A stretch of DNA of 64,000 nt, from NCBI GenBank assembly GCA_964523295.1, contig CAZGAH010000010.1:15452-79451 (forward strand), in the 5' to 3' direction. Made by a program: the position numbers and the translations under genes. Positions within the stretch are counted from its first letter, which is position 1; each line of letters starts with the position of its first letter. Source of the DNA: CAZGAH01 sp964523295 (lineage in GTDB: Bacteria; Desulfobacterota; Desulfovibrionia; Desulfovibrionales; Desulfovibrionaceae). Positions 9,265-17,872 of this stretch are shown in pieces. Below the pieces are notes generated by a model. It ran no database searches. It was not told the DNA's origin and saw only the letters and a program-made list of their open reading frames with translations.

Positions 9265-10656
9265 ATGCGCAAGGTTCTGCTTCTCAATCCGCCCGGCGAT
9301 GAGCTGTATATCCGGGATTACTTTTGCAGCAAAATATCCAAAAGCGGGTATCTCTACCATCCGACCGACCTGCTTGTGCTCAGCGGCATTCTCTCCGAGC
9401 ATTACGCAGTGTATGTTATCGACGCCATCGTCATGGGCACCTCGCCTCAGGACTGCCAGGCGCAGATTGCCGCCATTGCACCCGACGTGCTCGTCTTTCT
9501 GACAGGCTCGGTCTGCTTTTCCAGGGACATGGCCTTTGTGGAGCAAGTGCGGAGTACCACGCCCTCCATTACGCGCATGATCGGCATCGGAGACATCTTT
9601 CTGGGAACGTACCAGGCCAAGCTCGAGGAGCACCCGCTGCTGGACGCGACGCTTTTTGATTTCACCACGACCGAAATTGTCGATTACCTGGAAGGCCGGC
9701 CCAGCCCGAACATTCCGCACCGGGAAAAAGGTAAGGTTGTCGGCGCCTGGAGCAAACCCCGGGACCGTGAATTCGCCTACCCGGTGCCGCGCTACGATCT
9801 GTTCCCCAACGAACGCTACAATTACCCCTTTACGCGAAAAAAGCCCTTTGCCGTGGTCCTGACCAATTTCGGGTGCCCGTTCCGCTGCGAATTCTGCATC
9901 ATGCCAGCGCTGGGCTTCAAGACGCGTAACGTGGAGAACACGCTGCAAGAGCTGCGCTATCTCAAGGCGAACGGATTCAAAAACATCTATTTCAACGACC
10001 AGACCTTCGGGGGACATAAAAAGCAGACCCGCCAGCTGCTCCAGGCCATGATCGACGAACAGCTTACCCTGGGTTTCGTCTGTTTTTCGCGCGCGGATGT
10101 GATCGAGCCGGACTTTGCCCACCTGCTGAAACGAGCCGGCTGCCATACCATCATGTTCGGGGTGGAGACATCGGATACCACCTTGCTCGAGCGCTATCAC
10201 AAGGGCACCACGCCGGACATCGTCCGCCAGGCCCTGACCCTGTGCAAACGCAACGGCATCCGGACCCTGGGGACCTTTATCCTGGGCCTGCCGGGCGAGA
10301 CACGCGACAGCGCCCTGGCCACCATCGCCTTCGCCAAATCCCTGCCTCTGGACTACGCGGCCTTCAACATCGCCATACCGCGCATGGGTACCGGCTTGCG
10401 GGAACAGGCGGTGGCCGAACAGCTTATCGACGCGGGGCTTGAGGAGATGGATCAGTCCGGATCACAGGCCGTGTTACGCGGCCCGGGCCTGTCGCCGGAC
10501 GAGGTGCAGGCCTTGCAACGCCGGGCGTATCGTGAGTTCTACTTCCGGCCTGGAAAAATTCTGGCCAAACTGCTCGACATCCGCAGCAAGGACGATCTGC
10601 TGAACCACGTCCGCAACGGCTGGGGCGTCCTGCGCGGGCTGTTCAAGAAAGGCTGA
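9265..10656 (+). CDS. B12-binding-type radical SAM protein
   Basis: This is a 463-residue cytoplasmic protein. The N-terminal part (KVLLLNPPGDE, then a Rossmann-like section to about residue 150) matches the cobalamin-binding domain seen in BchE/HpnP-type enzymes. It lacks the strict DxHxxG motif, so bound B12 is uncertain. The radical SAM core starts near residue 195 with the [4Fe-4S] motif CPFRCEFC (CxxxCxxC), followed by YFNDQTFGG and a later GTFILGLPGETRDS. The ATG at 9265 lies just after the stop of the previous gene, and longer in-frame starts would overlap that gene. The position suggests modification of a lipid carrier or sugar in the glycan pathway; the substrate is unknown. Confidence 0.88.
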   Translation: MRKVLLLNPPGDELYIRDYFCSKISKSGYLYHPTDLLVLSGILSEHYAVYVIDAIVMGTSPQDCQAQIAAIAPDVLVFLTGSVCFSRDMAFVEQVRSTTPSITRMIGIGDIFLGTYQAKLEEHPLLDATLFDFTTTEIVDYLEGRPSPNIPHREKGKVVGAWSKPRDREFAYPVPRYDLFPNERYNYPFTRKKPFAVVLTNFGCPFRCEFCIMPALGFKTRNVENTLQELRYLKANGFKNIYFNDQTFGGHKKQTRQLLQAMIDEQLTLGFVCFSRADVIEPDFAHLLKRAGCHTIMFGVETSDTTLLERYHKGTTPDIVRQALTLCKRNGIRTLGTFILGLPGETRDSALATIAFAKSLPLDYAAFNIAIPRMGTGLREQAVAEQLIDAGLEEMDQSGSQAVLRGPGLSPDEVQALQRRAYREFYFRPGKILAKLLDIRSKDDLLNHVRNGWGVLRGLFKKG

Positions 10657-10676
10657 GGCGAGCGCCTCAGGCGCTC
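10654..10676. terminator. Overlapping inverted repeats between two convergent stop codons
   Basis: Two mutually exclusive perfect hairpins share bases here. One is TGAGGCG/CGCCTCA (10654-10669), which contains both convergent stop codons. The other is GAGCGCC/GGCGCTC (10660-10676). There is no T-run, so this is a possible bidirectional transcript end rather than a classical intrinsic terminator. Confidence 0.4.
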
Positions 10677-11899
10677 GTGCCCGACAGCCCGAGCACTGCC
10701 AGGGCCTTGCGCAATATCACGTCCGGCTTGATCCGCTTCAGGCACTGATTGTCGGTACAGGGCGAGAGCTTCTGGTTGTAGGACGATACGCAGGGGCTGC
10801 ACGCGAGCTTGAGGTAGACGGACTCGACTCCGGGTCCCAGAGGGCCGTAGATGCCCGGCGTTTCCGGCCCGAACAGGACCAGGACCGGAATGTCGGTCAG
10901 GGACGCGAAATGGGCCGGGCCCGAATCGTTGGTCACGAGCAGGTGGCTGACGTTGTAGAGATCGATGAGTTGCGGCAGGGTCGTCCGGCCGGCCATGATC
11001 AGGGCGCGCTCGGAATTGAGCTGCGCGGCGAGTTGCTCGATGGCCGGTCGCTCGTCAGGCGCTCCCGTGAAGACGATGAGCACGTCCGGATGCTCCAGAA
11101 GCCCCCAGGCCAGTTCGATGAAATACTCGGAGGGCCAGCGCCGGGCCACCACCAGATCGCTCGCATTGGGATTGAGGAGCACGAGCCGGTGACGTTCTCC
11201 GAGCTGGGGATAGAGTTCGCTCAGCTTGTTCCAGATGACCCCGCGTTTTTCGTCGTCTATCCGCACCCTGGGCAGTTCCAGGCTGACCTTGTCGATGGGC
11301 CGCTTGACCCTGGGCTCGGCATCCACCTCTTCGCCAAGCGACTCCACCAGGCTGATAAAGGTCTGGCTGGCGTGAAAATGCGGGTTGTAGACGAGCTTGT
11401 GGGTCACCAGATTGCCCACGTAATGCCCTTCCTCGTGAAAGCGAAAGAAGCCGGCCCTCCGTTCGGCGCCTGAAAAATAGGCCAGCATGGTACTGAACCG
11501 GGCGTAGGTCTCCAGGTTCACGACGGAATCGATTTCCAGTTCCCGCATCTTCATGATGGCGCGCCACGTATCCAGCACAAAGGCCACGAGGCCGGAGGTA
11601 CGGATGATGATCTGGCGCTCCTCCTCGAAACCGATCAGGCCGAGGATGCCCTTGCCCAGGGTAAAGGTCATGAAATAGATTTCCGCCTCGGGAAAGCGCC
11701 TGCGGGCGTGCTCCAGGGCCGGGCAGGCCACGACCAGACCTCCGGTCTCGGCCAGCTCGATGAACACAATCCGCTTGACCGGTCTGCTCAACGTCGGAGG
11801 TTTGCGGAACGTGCGCAGCAGCAAATCCCAGATTGTGAGCAACAGGCAGCAGGGAACCCCCACCCAGAAATCTATTTTACGCATCAGATTGGTATTCAA
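10667..11899 (-). CDS. Glycosyltransferase family 9 (heptosyltransferase-like)
   Basis: This 410-residue GT9 (GT-B fold) protein likely adds a sugar, typically a heptose, to a lipid-linked or LPS-core acceptor at the inner face of the membrane. Motifs include the N-terminal RIVFIELAETGGLVVACPAL (two-Rossmann entry loop), VLLNPNASD, the donor-site block VTNDSGPAHFASL, and VLFGPETP. A C-terminal cysteine-rich tail (CSPCVSSYNQKLSPC) is common in a subgroup of GT9 enzymes. A hydrophobic segment near residues 13-28 precedes the fold and may attach it to the membrane. It is convergent with the radical SAM gene, with 10 bases between stops. Confidence 0.9.
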   Translation of the reverse strand: MNTNLMRKIDFWVGVPCCLLLTIWDLLLRTFRKPPTLSRPVKRIVFIELAETGGLVVACPALEHARRRFPEAEIYFMTFTLGKGILGLIGFEEERQIIIRTSGLVAFVLDTWRAIMKMRELEIDSVVNLETYARFSTMLAYFSGAERRAGFFRFHEEGHYVGNLVTHKLVYNPHFHASQTFISLVESLGEEVDAEPRVKRPIDKVSLELPRVRIDDEKRGVIWNKLSELYPQLGERHRLVLLNPNASDLVVARRWPSEYFIELAWGLLEHPDVLIVFTGAPDERPAIEQLAAQLNSERALIMAGRTTLPQLIDLYNVSHLLVTNDSGPAHFASLTDIPVLVLFGPETPGIYGPLGPGVESVYLKLACSPCVSSYNQKLSPCTDNQCLKRIKPDVILRKALAVLGLSGTSA

Positions 11900-12069
11900 G
11901 GCAGTCGACCTCTTTGCCGGAATCGCGACGATGCGGACCGGGTCAGCAGGTATTCCCGGGCCGAAACAAGAAATGAATCCCTAGCAGGACTTTTTCCGCT
12001 TATCAAGAAAGCTCCTGCCCCGATTGTCCCTGAAAAACGCGTCCCTGCCCTGCGTGGCCGTCCTTTCGC

Positions 12070-13694
12070 TCAGTATTCGACGAAACAGAGCGGCACGTCC
12101 TCGACGGCAACGACGTGAACCCTGGCGTCCGCCTTCAGCCGGGCGACCACCTCCGGAAAGAGCAGCCGGTTGAGCACCACATTATAGTCTGAAGTCTGGT
12201 AATTCGCGTCGGTATAGGCCAAGGCCGGAAAACGTCGGACATAGGCCTCGACCAGGTGCCCGCCCATCTCGCCTTTAGGCGCAAAAACGAGTGCCGGGCG
12301 GTTCGCGGGCAAATCCTGTCGGAGGATCCAGTCCACCGCCTCTTTGTAGCTGTTGCCCCAGTAATCGAGTTCATACTTGCCGTATGCCCCGCGTACGCCG
12401 CCGATCAGCTCGTTGTAATACACGGACTGATAGGGGAGGTAGCGCAGGTCATAGAAGAACGGACGCCACAGACCCAATGCCAGGCAGCCTGTCAGGAGCC
12501 AGACGCCGGGCGAAGATTTCCCCAACCGGCACCAGAGCCACGACCAGGCGCCTGCGGCCAGAATCACGGCGGATAGACGAACAGCAGATGCCGCAGCCCG
12601 TCATAGAGCACGGCCTTGGTCACGATGACCCAGAACACCGGAAAGACCGTGGCAAACGAAAGCGCCGCCAGCTTGCCCCGCTGCGCACGATCGAACGCGG
12701 CCTGAGGCAGAACCAGCGCCAGCCCGGCCAATACGGAAAGCGGCGTCGTCAGCAGATACAGACGGGGAATGTAATCCCAGGGAATGGCGTTCGAGGAGAC
12801 CGCCTGGCCTCCAAAGGCGATGGTTCCCGCCCAGGGGTAGCTGCCAACGCGCTGCAACGCCTCGATGGGCTTCCAGAACGGATTCTGCTGCGCCCAGGGC
12901 CAGAAAAGCGTACCCAGCACAAGCACGGCCAGACAGGCGAGCAGGTATCCGGCGGCCAGGGCCGAAAGACGCCGCCAGGTCCATGATTCGGGATCACGCC
13001 AGACCAGAACGAGCAGATACAGCCCGGCATAGCCGAATAAAAGCAGGCCACCCGCGCGGACGTTGAGCAGCAGGGCCATCGCCGCCACGACGAATGCGGC
13101 CGTCCGCCAGGTGAAAAACGGATACTTCGCCCTGGCGAAGGACAGGGCATACAGGCTCAAACAATACAGCCCGGCGAAGGGGAGGTCTTTGGGATTGTTC
13201 ATGCAGTCGCCCAGAAAGCGCGGCGAGAGCACGAGAAAGACAATGACGAGAATGCCGGCCAGGGTTCCGTACAGCCGGCGGGCGAACAGGGCCGCGCAGC
13301 TTATCGTCAGCGCGCCGGCCAGGCTGTTGAACAGATGGCGCGCGTCATAGGGTTCCAGGAAGGGCGTGAGGCGCTGAAACAGCGTGCAGCACGCGTCGAA
13401 GACGCCGCCGTTGAGGTAGTTCAGCTTGAAACCGAAGGCCCGGGTATCCTGAAAGCCGGAAAGATAATACTGCAGCACCAGCCGCCCGTACTCCTCGTGA
13501 TCCGGTTCGTCCCAGGAGATACCGAACGAGAACGAAGCAAGGCCCAGACACACGGGCAGCAAGGACAACAGGACCACGAACAGGATATCGAGCCGACGCG
13601 ACCCCGGACACCCGGCTCCGGGTTCCGGATGGGCGCTGCCCGCCGGGGAAAAGAAGGCGCGTCTGTCGGAGCATCCCGCGTGGATCATGGACAT
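12070..13694 (-). pseudogene. Polytopic membrane glycosyltransferase, split by a frameshift
   Basis: Two overlapping minus-strand frames make one protein of about 540 residues. The 376-residue upstream part (13694-12564) carries the GT39/GT83-like start. An acidic loop follows the first helix (FGISWDEPDHEEYGR), and there are about nine helices ending in LRHLLFVYPP. The downstream part (12567-12070) continues with ILAAGAWSWLW and a soluble tail. The change of frame falls exactly between PP and ILAAG, where related proteins run through continuously. A one-base indel or sequencing error is therefore more likely than two genes. The enzyme family uses polyprenyl-phosphate sugars as donors at the periplasmic face. 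It lies 12 bases downstream of the GT2 gene, which makes such donors. Confidence 0.75.
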
Positions 13695-13706
13695 GTATCC
13701 GGCGTA

Positions 13707-14435
13707 TCAGACCTGGCCCGAGCGCAGGCGAAACCGGACGGCTTGCCAGAAGGCCTTGAAAACATTTTTCACGAGCTTCAGGCCCACGATAGATGGCGCC
13801 CCTGTACGCCGAAAGCGGTACGGCACGCCGGTTTCGTAGCAGCGCAGCCCGTTGCGCGCTGCCAGCCCGGAGACAAGCAGGTTCGGGGCAAAGGTATCCT
13901 CGGGAATGGCGAAAAAGATATCCTTGAACGCAGCCGTGCGCATCAGCCGATAGGGTGAGTTCACGTCGTGGACGCCGCGCCCGTAGCAGAGATGGACCAC
14001 CAGCCGCGAAACCAGGCTTATGACCTGGCGCACGCGCTGCGCCCGGCGGCCGATGCGGCGACCGAGCAGAAAATCGTAATCGTGGCGCCGGCGCCAGAGT
14101 TCGGGAAAACTTTCCGGACCGATCTCGTCGTCCGAGTCGATCTGAAACAGCCAGGCACTGCGAGGACAAAGCTCCCGGTACGCGGCGAGAATGGTCGGCC
14201 CATGACCGCTGTTGGGCTTGTCATGGGCCACGATGCGCCCGTTCTCAGCGGCGCAGCGCTGCAACACGGCCAGGGAGCCGTCACGCGAGCCGTCGTTGTA
14301 GACATGCGCCTCCCAGGCAATCCGCAGTCGGTCCAGCTCCCGACTCCACGCGCGTAACACCTCGCCCACAATCTCCTGCTCGTTGTACACGGGCATGATC
14401 AGACAGAGTTCGGGCGTTTTCGACCGGGCCTGCAT
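13707..14435 (-). CDS. Glycosyltransferase family 2, polyprenyl-phosphate sugar synthase type
   Basis: This is a 242-residue GT-A enzyme if started at the ATG at 14435; a longer frame to 14510 adds an unlikely leader. Visible motifs are LCLIMPVYNEQEIV at the start, YNDGSRDGS, the metal-binding acidic motif in FQIDSDDEI, and a C-terminal FRRTGAPSIVGLKLVKNV. This resembles DPM1/ArnC-like enzymes that charge a polyprenyl phosphate with a sugar. It is the first gene of a minus-strand pair with the membrane glycosyltransferase that would use its product. Confidence 0.9.
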   Translation of the reverse strand: MQARSKTPELCLIMPVYNEQEIVGEVLRAWSRELDRLRIAWEAHVYNDGSRDGSLAVLQRCAAENGRIVAHDKPNSGHGPTILAAYRELCPRSAWLFQIDSDDEIGPESFPELWRRRHDYDFLLGRRIGRRAQRVRQVISLVSRLVVHLCYGRGVHDVNSPYRLMRTAAFKDIFFAIPEDTFAPNLLVSGLAARNGLRCYETGVPYRFRRTGAPSIVGLKLVKNVFKAFWQAVRFRLRSGQV

Positions 14436-14656
14436 AGGCGTATCGGGATATCCGGAGTGAAACGTTCGAAGACGGGACCGCAACGAAAACTCGCGCTGCG
14501 TGGAGGTCAATTACCTGCCGGTGCAAGAAATTGCAAGTCGGGACGGCAACCGGTCGCACGACGCACCACAGCAGGCCCGACGGTCTCGGGAGGCTCGCCG
14601 CTGGGAGAGAGGCTGCTTGAGGAACGGAGAATAACCATCAGTTATGGCATCGGTTA

Positions 14657-14872
14657 TCACTGACCCTGCTCATCGATGCTTTTACGGACGTTGTCCATAA
14701 GGATCGAAAGATCCTCTTGGCTGCTACTGAAAGTAGGATCAAAATCAGAAGAAGTAGAATCGTCTTCCTGGTTTGGCGTGACAATGAGCACTTCGACTGC
14801 CTTTTTTGGCCAGAGTCCAACCCCTTCTCGAGTGATTTGGCTAATTCAGCCTGAAACTCTGTATTAAAAGTA
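14657..14872 (-). pseudogene. Frameshifted coding fragment abutting the ISL3-ended element
   Basis: On the minus strand one frame reads as protein from the element edge (TEFQAELAKSLEKGLDSG). A second frame takes over at about 14810 and ends in QEDLSILMDNVRKSIDEQ before a stop at 14657. Together they look like the tail of a gene broken by insertion of the small element at 14873 and by a frameshift. I do not recognise the protein. Confidence 0.35.
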
Positions 14873-15177
14873 GGTTCCTCGACGTTTGACGTGGAATTTC
14901 CGGATCTTCGACACTCCCTGTGAAGTTCGTCTCCTTCGACTGCTACGGCTCTCCAGGAACATAACCGATGATTGCAAGGAATCCCGATGGGTTGATCAGA
15001 TTTTCGCCTTCATCCCCATAGCAAAGGCAGTCCGGAATGATGTAGTCTAGGGCATGTTTTTTTGAAAGGGCAATAAATATAAGATTTCAAGATAATTTAA
15101 CAGCGGCGTGTTGCCTATGAGATATGCAGGCTGCCAGGGGCGCTGAAGGTAAAATCCACATTAAACGTCGAAGAACC
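14873..15177. mobile_element. Small non-autonomous element with ISL3-type inverted repeats
   Basis: A 27-base left end (GGTTCCTCGACGTTTGACGT, continuing GGAATTT) is an imperfect inverted match, with 4 mismatches, to 15151-15177. Both ends resemble the terminal repeats of the ISL3 copy at 57648-59003 (core CTTCGACGTT...GTGGA). The 250-base interior has no transposase. On the minus strand it does carry a short protein-like stretch (DYIIPDCLCYGDEGENLINP) ending in a stop. No matching 8-base target duplication is visible. It is either a MITE-like element mobilised by an ISL3 transposase or an ISL3 copy that lost its interior. Confidence 0.65.
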
Positions 15178-15275
15178 TTTAACGAACGGAGACCTCTGCC
15201 CCCTCCCCATGAGGCCTCTGCTATTTTTTACACCACGATTTGAAACACTATCCATCCCGGCTCCCTCCGACGTTG

Positions 15276-15290
15276 TGGAACGACTTTTGT
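15276..15290 (+). promoter_or_regulatory. Candidate sigma-54 promoter upstream of fliK
   Basis: TGGAACG-ACTT-TTGT matches the -24/-12 pattern TGGCACG-N4-TTGC, with GG and the downstream G at the required 10-base spacing. It has two deviations (A for C at the -24 box and T for C at -12). It lies 26 bases before the fliK start, and hook genes are commonly sigma-54 dependent in related bacteria. Confidence 0.5.
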
Positions 15291-15316
15291 AGTATACGCT
15301 ACGTGGAGGTCGAGCC

Positions 15317-17047
15317 ATGCAAATTTTGCCCGAAAGCTTCGAAAACACGTCTTCCTTTTCCGTTTCCCAGCCAGGAGCGAAAAAGACCATTGCCCAGTCC
15401 GGGCCCTTTGCCGGGTTGTTGAACCGGCTGGCCGGAAAAGCCGATGCCTCGGGGTCGAAAACCCCGTCAACCGGTAAGGCCGAGGCCGTGGAACTCAAGC
15501 AGGAAGACCTGGTCCGGCTCAAGGCCAGGCTCCGGCAGCAGGGCATGAGCGAGGAAGACATCGCCGACATCCAGGCCAGGGTTGAGGCCAGCGGAACCAT
15601 GACCTGGAAGGGATTTATCGACCAGGTCTCACAGAAGATGGGTTTTGCCGCCGACGATCTCCCAACCTCGTTCGACGCCGAGGCGCGCAAGGAACTGCTC
15701 GGCCTGCTCGGCAAGCTCGGCTACACGCCCCAGCAATCGAGCGATATCGTGGCCGAACTCGCCCAAGGCAAGAACGGCAAGGTATGGGAAAAAATTACCT
15801 CCCGGACCTCCCGCCTCGACCAAAATGACCTGGAGGCCATAACCCGCAGCGAGCTGCTGGCCCTGGCCGCGGCCATGAACGTGTCCCAGGCCGGAATGAA
15901 GCGTCTGGACGAACTGCTGGGCGCCGGGCAGGAGCAGGGGCTCACGGCCAACGGCGTGAACGCCGCCCTGAGCACCATCCTCACCGAGGCGGTCAAGGCG
16001 CGGAAAGGGCTCGAATCCAATCTGTCCCAGCTCAAGTCGGACCTCTCGCGCGGGCTGCAGGAAGCAGTCAACCGGGGCGAGATCGCCGGCCTCGCCGACA
16101 ACAAAGAGAGCAAGGACGCCCAGGCTGCCAAGGTGCTCATCGAGGACGCCGCAGAAAAGGGCCGGAACAATGGCGCAAGCCGCAATACGACCGGAATCAC
16201 CCAGGTGGCCCAGCACGCGGCGAGACAGCAGGCAGGGGCGACCAAAAAGGGCATGCCGGATGGCGAGCAGGCGGCAGAGGGCACCCCCGCGCAGAACGGA
16301 AACACCGACAAGGCCGTGCACCCCGGCGCTGCAAAAAATGCCGCCAGGGCTGCCGCGGTCAAGGCCGCTGCCGAGGGCGCCAATACGGGCAAGGACGGCG
16401 CAGGTCTGGCCGATGCCGAGCCCCGCTCCGCCCGCGACGAACTCAAGGCCAGGGTCGAGACCAAACCCTTCGCCCGCGACGAACTGGCCGGCTTCAACCG
16501 CCTGATCAATCCCGCAGCCGACAGGCCGGCCCAGACCACGATGCAGTCCGAGACCCCGCTGGCGTCCAGCGCGGGCCTGACCCCGCAAAAGCTCATGCAG
16601 ACCATCGAAACCGGGGCTTTTACCAATCTGGGCGAGGGCAAGCGTCAGCTCACGCTCACGCTCGAACCCGAGACCCTGGGCAAGCTCAATATCGTGCTGC
16701 AGATTCACAACAAGGAAGTCACCGCGGTCATCCGCACCGAAAATCAGGACGTGACCAAAATGCTCGCTGACAACATGCACCTGCTGCGCCAGAACCTCGA
16801 GCAGCAGGGGCTGAAAGTGGACAAGCTCGACGTGCAGACCCAGCTCTCCAACGAGCACGCTTTCCGCGACTGGCAGGGCACGCAACAGCACAATCAGGCC
16901 CAGGAGCAGGAGACGCGGCAGCGCGTTCTCTCGAGCATGCGTCTGTTGCGCGGAGCAGGCGAAGAACAGGCCGATCTGGCCCAGGACATGCAGTATACGG
17001 GGCAGAGGGAAAAAAGTTCCCTCAGCGCAGTAGACCTCTTCGCCTAG
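15317..17047 (+). CDS. fliK: Flagellar hook-length control protein FliK
   Basis: FliK is exported by the flagellar type III system. It measures the hook and triggers the switch from hook to filament substrates. The 576-residue protein has a long, low-complexity, Ala/Lys/Gln-rich N-terminal and central part. The conserved C-terminal Flg_hook domain (about residues 430-525) contains LTLTLEPETLGKLNIVLQI and VIRTENQDVTKMLADN. A glutamine-rich tail (QHNQAQEQETRQR) follows. The start is the ATG at 15317, preceded by GGAGG. It is the first gene of a fliK-flgD-flgE operon. Confidence 0.93.
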   Translation: MQILPESFENTSSFSVSQPGAKKTIAQSGPFAGLLNRLAGKADASGSKTPSTGKAEAVELKQEDLVRLKARLRQQGMSEEDIADIQARVEASGTMTWKGFIDQVSQKMGFAADDLPTSFDAEARKELLGLLGKLGYTPQQSSDIVAELAQGKNGKVWEKITSRTSRLDQNDLEAITRSELLALAAAMNVSQAGMKRLDELLGAGQEQGLTANGVNAALSTILTEAVKARKGLESNLSQLKSDLSRGLQEAVNRGEIAGLADNKESKDAQAAKVLIEDAAEKGRNNGASRNTTGITQVAQHAARQQAGATKKGMPDGEQAAEGTPAQNGNTDKAVHPGAAKNAARAAAVKAAAEGANTGKDGAGLADAEPRSARDELKARVETKPFARDELAGFNRLINPAADRPAQTTMQSETPLASSAGLTPQKLMQTIETGAFTNLGEGKRQLTLTLEPETLGKLNIVLQIHNKEVTAVIRTENQDVTKMLADNMHLLRQNLEQQGLKVDKLDVQTQLSNEHAFRDWQGTQQHNQAQEQETRQRVLSSMRLLRGAGEEQADLAQDMQYTGQREKSSLSAVDLFA

Positions 17048-17062
17048 CAAGGGAGCACGAGC

Positions 17063-17788
17063 ATGTCACTCACGTACAATAGTCCACTCGTCGGGCAGGC
17101 TGAAAATCAGTTCAGCGTGTACAACCAGTACCCTGTCAAAGGGAACTCGAATCTGGGCAAGGAAGATTTTCTCAATCTCCTGGTGGCGCAGCTCACCCAT
17201 CAGGACCCGCTCAATCCGATGGAAGACAAGGACTTCACCGCCCAGCTGGCCCAGTTCTCCAGCCTCGAGCAGCTGACCAACATCTCCAGCGGTATCCAGA
17301 ACCTGTCCCAGGGCACGGAACGGCAGGAAATGCTCAGCGCCGTCAGCTTCATCGGCAAGGAAGTCATGGCCCAGGGCGAGACGATGAGCAAGGTCGACGG
17401 CAAGGTCAACACCATGGCCTTCACCATCGATGAAACGGCCGCCAATTGTTACATCAACATCTTCGACTCCGGCGGCAGCATCGTCAAGACCATCCAGATG
17501 GAATCCCTCCAGGCCGGGACCTACGACGTGGAATGGGACGGCACGGATTCCAACGGCCAGTCCGTCGCCAACGGCGTATACACCGTCGCCATGGCCGCTG
17601 AAAACGCCGAAGGCAAGCCGATCATGGTCCAGACTCAGGTCAGCGGCGTGGTCAAGGGCGTGCGTGCGGAGGGCTCAACGTACTACCTGCAGCTCGAAGA
17701 CGGGCGCGAAGTCAGCCTGATGAACATTACCAAGGTCGTATCCCCCGAGAGCAGCACCGAGACCGGCGGCAAGGAAGAGAAGTCGTAG
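17063..17788 (+). CDS. flgD: Flagellar hook assembly (cap) protein FlgD
   Basis: FlgD forms the cap under which FlgE subunits polymerise into the hook. The 241-residue protein has the N-terminal FlgD signature [20 protein letters not shown], then [16 protein letters not shown]. The FlgD immunoglobulin-like and Tudor-like part follows ([17 protein letters not shown]). It lies 15 bases after fliK and 84 bases before flgE in the same direction. Confidence 0.96.
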   Translation: MSLTYNSPLVGQAENQFSVYNQYPVKGNSNLGKEDFLNLLVAQLTHQDPLNPMEDKDFTAQLAQFSSLEQLTNISSGIQNLSQGTERQEMLSAVSFIGKEVMAQGETMSKVDGKVNTMAFTIDETAANCYINIFDSGGSIVKTIQMESLQAGTYDVEWDGTDSNGQSVANGVYTVAMAAENAEGKPIMVQTQVSGVVKGVRAEGSTYYLQLEDGREVSLMNITKVVSPESSTETGGKEEKS

Positions 17789-17872
17789 CCGCGCCGGGCG
17801 CAAGGGGCGAATCGCGAAAACTCCGCCAGCCTGTGGAAGGGGAACTGGCGAAACGTTCAAGGAGGTCGGGTC

